Origin: Ignavibacteria bacterium
Lineage (GTDB): Bacteria > Bacteroidota > Ignavibacteria > Tepidaquicellales > OLB5
Assembly: GCA_027492415.1 (NCBI GenBank)
Contig: JAPUEV010000280.1
Location: 1-7,668, forward strand
Reading direction: 5' to 3'
DNA: 7,668 nucleotides
The notes under the pieces were generated by a model. It was not told where the DNA came from. It was given only the letters and a program-made list of their open reading frames with translations, and did no database searches. Below are positions 6,819-7,668 of this stretch, piece after piece. The position numbers and the translations under genes are program-made. Position 1 is the stretch's first letter. Every line of letters begins with the position of its first letter.

Positions 6819-7668
6819 ATGAAAATATTTACAGGTTCCAAAATTCGCAATTTTCTCTTTTCCCTTTTGATATTATCATTCACAGCTTTAAATATTAATT
6901 CACAGGTTTGGCAGCCATTAGGTACAGGTGCAGGAGGTACTGTAAATGCAACTGTAATTTTTGGCAGCGACATAATCATTGCGGGATATTTTTCAGTAGC
7001 TGGCGGACAGCTTGTTAATAATATTGCCCGGTGGAATGGTTCTGCATGGATACCAATGGGTATAGGTACAAATGATTCGGTGTTTGCATTAGCAGTCTAC
7101 AATAATTTTCTTGTAGCAGCCGGAAAATTTACAACTGCCGGCGGTGTCAGCTGCAACAAAGTTGCTTTCTGGAACGGTTCTTCATGGAATACAACAGGAG
7201 CAACAATTAACGGTAATGTTTATTCTCTGGTTGTTTCCGGATCTGCACTTTATGCCGGTGGTAACTTTACAGTTGTTAACGGTAAGAATGCATTGAGGAT
7301 TGCTAAATGGCAGAACGCGTGGGATACGATTGGCACCGGTTTTAACAATGATGTTTATTCATTGGCTTTATATAATTCATCTGTGTATGCCGGTGGTAAC
7401 TTTAACCAGGCAGATAACCTTCCTGCAAATAAAATTGCAAGATGGAATGGTGTAAGCTGGGTTTCACTGGGAGTTGGTATGGATGATGGAGCAGTTTACT
7501 CTATGCGTGTTTATAACGGAAGTTTATATGTAGGCGGCACATTTACATCCATCGGAGGCTCTACAACAAACAGGATAGGGAGATGGAACGGTACAAGCTG
7601 GGCAAACGTTGGATTTGGCTTCAGCTCAGGCGTTTATGCTCTCCATTCACTTGGTACAAATTTATATG
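6819..7668 (+). CDS. Secreted beta-propeller-like repeat protein, 3'-truncated by window edge
   Basis: The first 283 residues of a larger extracellular protein of unknown function; the frame is open to the right edge. A signal peptide is clear: MKIFTGSKIR, then a hydrophobic core of about residues 11-24, with likely cleavage NINS/QV after residue 28. The rest is five full repeats of about 46 residues plus the start of a sixth. Each follows VYxLxVYxxxLYxGGxFTxxGGxxxNxIARWNGxxWxxLGxG. This pattern resembles Rax2/kelch-like or delta-60-like propeller blades. In Bacteroidota such proteins often end with a type IX secretion sorting domain, which would lie beyond the edge and cannot be seen. The ATG at 6819 was chosen over the in-frame ATG at 6804 because of the spacing from a weak purine-rich GGGGGA (6806-6811) and from the promoter box. 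It is divergent from the redox operon. Confidence 0.88.
   Translation, partial: MKIFTGSKIRNFLFSLLILSFTALNINSQVWQPLGTGAGGTVNATVIFGSDIIIAGYFSVAGGQLVNNIARWNGSAWIPMGIGTNDSVFALAVYNNFLVAAGKFTTAGGVSCNKVAFWNGSSWNTTGATINGNVYSLVVSGSALYAGGNFTVVNGKNALRIAKWQNAWDTIGTGFNNDVYSLALYNSSVYAGGNFNQADNLPANKIARWNGVSWVSLGVGMDDGAVYSMRVYNGSLYVGGTFTSIGGSTTNRIGRWNGTSWANVGFGFSSGVYALHSLGTNLY
6939..7667 (+). repeat. Propeller-blade repeats, about 138-nt period
   Basis: Blade starts fall near 6939, 7074, 7209, 7347, 7485 and 7626. The VYSL-like strand is spaced 46, 46, 45, 46 and 47 residues apart. At DNA level a 19-base stretch TATGCCGGTGGTAACTTTA occurs in blade 3 (7251-7269) and again in blade 4 (7386-7404), 135 bases apart. 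Blade 3 has a shorter WQNAW turn instead of the usual WNGxxW. The sixth unit is cut by the edge. Confidence 0.85.

Noticed and set aside
6939..7667. CRISPR-like or non-coding tandem repeat
   Set aside because: The periodicity follows codons and protein blades in an open frame; there are no identical direct repeats with unique spacers.

Overview
The window (7,668 bases, A+T-rich) looks like chromosomal DNA of a Bacteroidota or a close FCB-group relative such as Ignavibacteriota. This is an inference from several signs. Promoter-like boxes of the TAnnTTTG type sit just upstream of genes. Two secreted proteins have signal peptides ending in S followed by Q. An extracellular repeat protein of a kind common in these phyla is present. 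One very large multi-PAS histidine kinase is paired with an Rcp1-like stand-alone response regulator. No phage, IS, CRISPR, tRNA or rRNA feature is visible.

Left part (1-4961, + strand): the 3' portion of a giant sensor histidine kinase, cut by the left edge. At least 11 consecutive PAS/PAC modules, most ending in a DITERK-like motif, precede a HisKA/HATPase kinase core. No transmembrane segment is visible in this part. PAS modules 5, 6 and 7 form a block of exactly 396-nt units, which points to tandem duplication. A 145-residue single-domain response regulator (5046-5483) follows on the same strand after 84 bases, with a promoter-like sequence of its own. It is the natural candidate receiver for the kinase, which shows no receiver domain in its visible part.

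Centre: a strong hairpin with T-tracts on both sides (5500-5527) separates the signalling genes from a convergent minus-strand operon. That operon runs right to left. It first encodes an exported peroxiredoxin-like protein (6081-6668, strong Shine-Dalgarno), then 27 bases later an exported TlpA-like thioredoxin with a CPPC active site (5556-6053, TTG start). The pair may form a cell-envelope redox couple.

Right part: a 150-base A+T-rich divergent intergenic region holds candidate promoters for both directions. A secreted protein made of roughly 46-residue beta-propeller-like repeats (from 6819) follows and runs off the right edge. No previously undescribed system is evident. The strongest points for a second look are the PAS array with its exact-period triplet, the three similarly placed promoter boxes, and the secreted redox pair.
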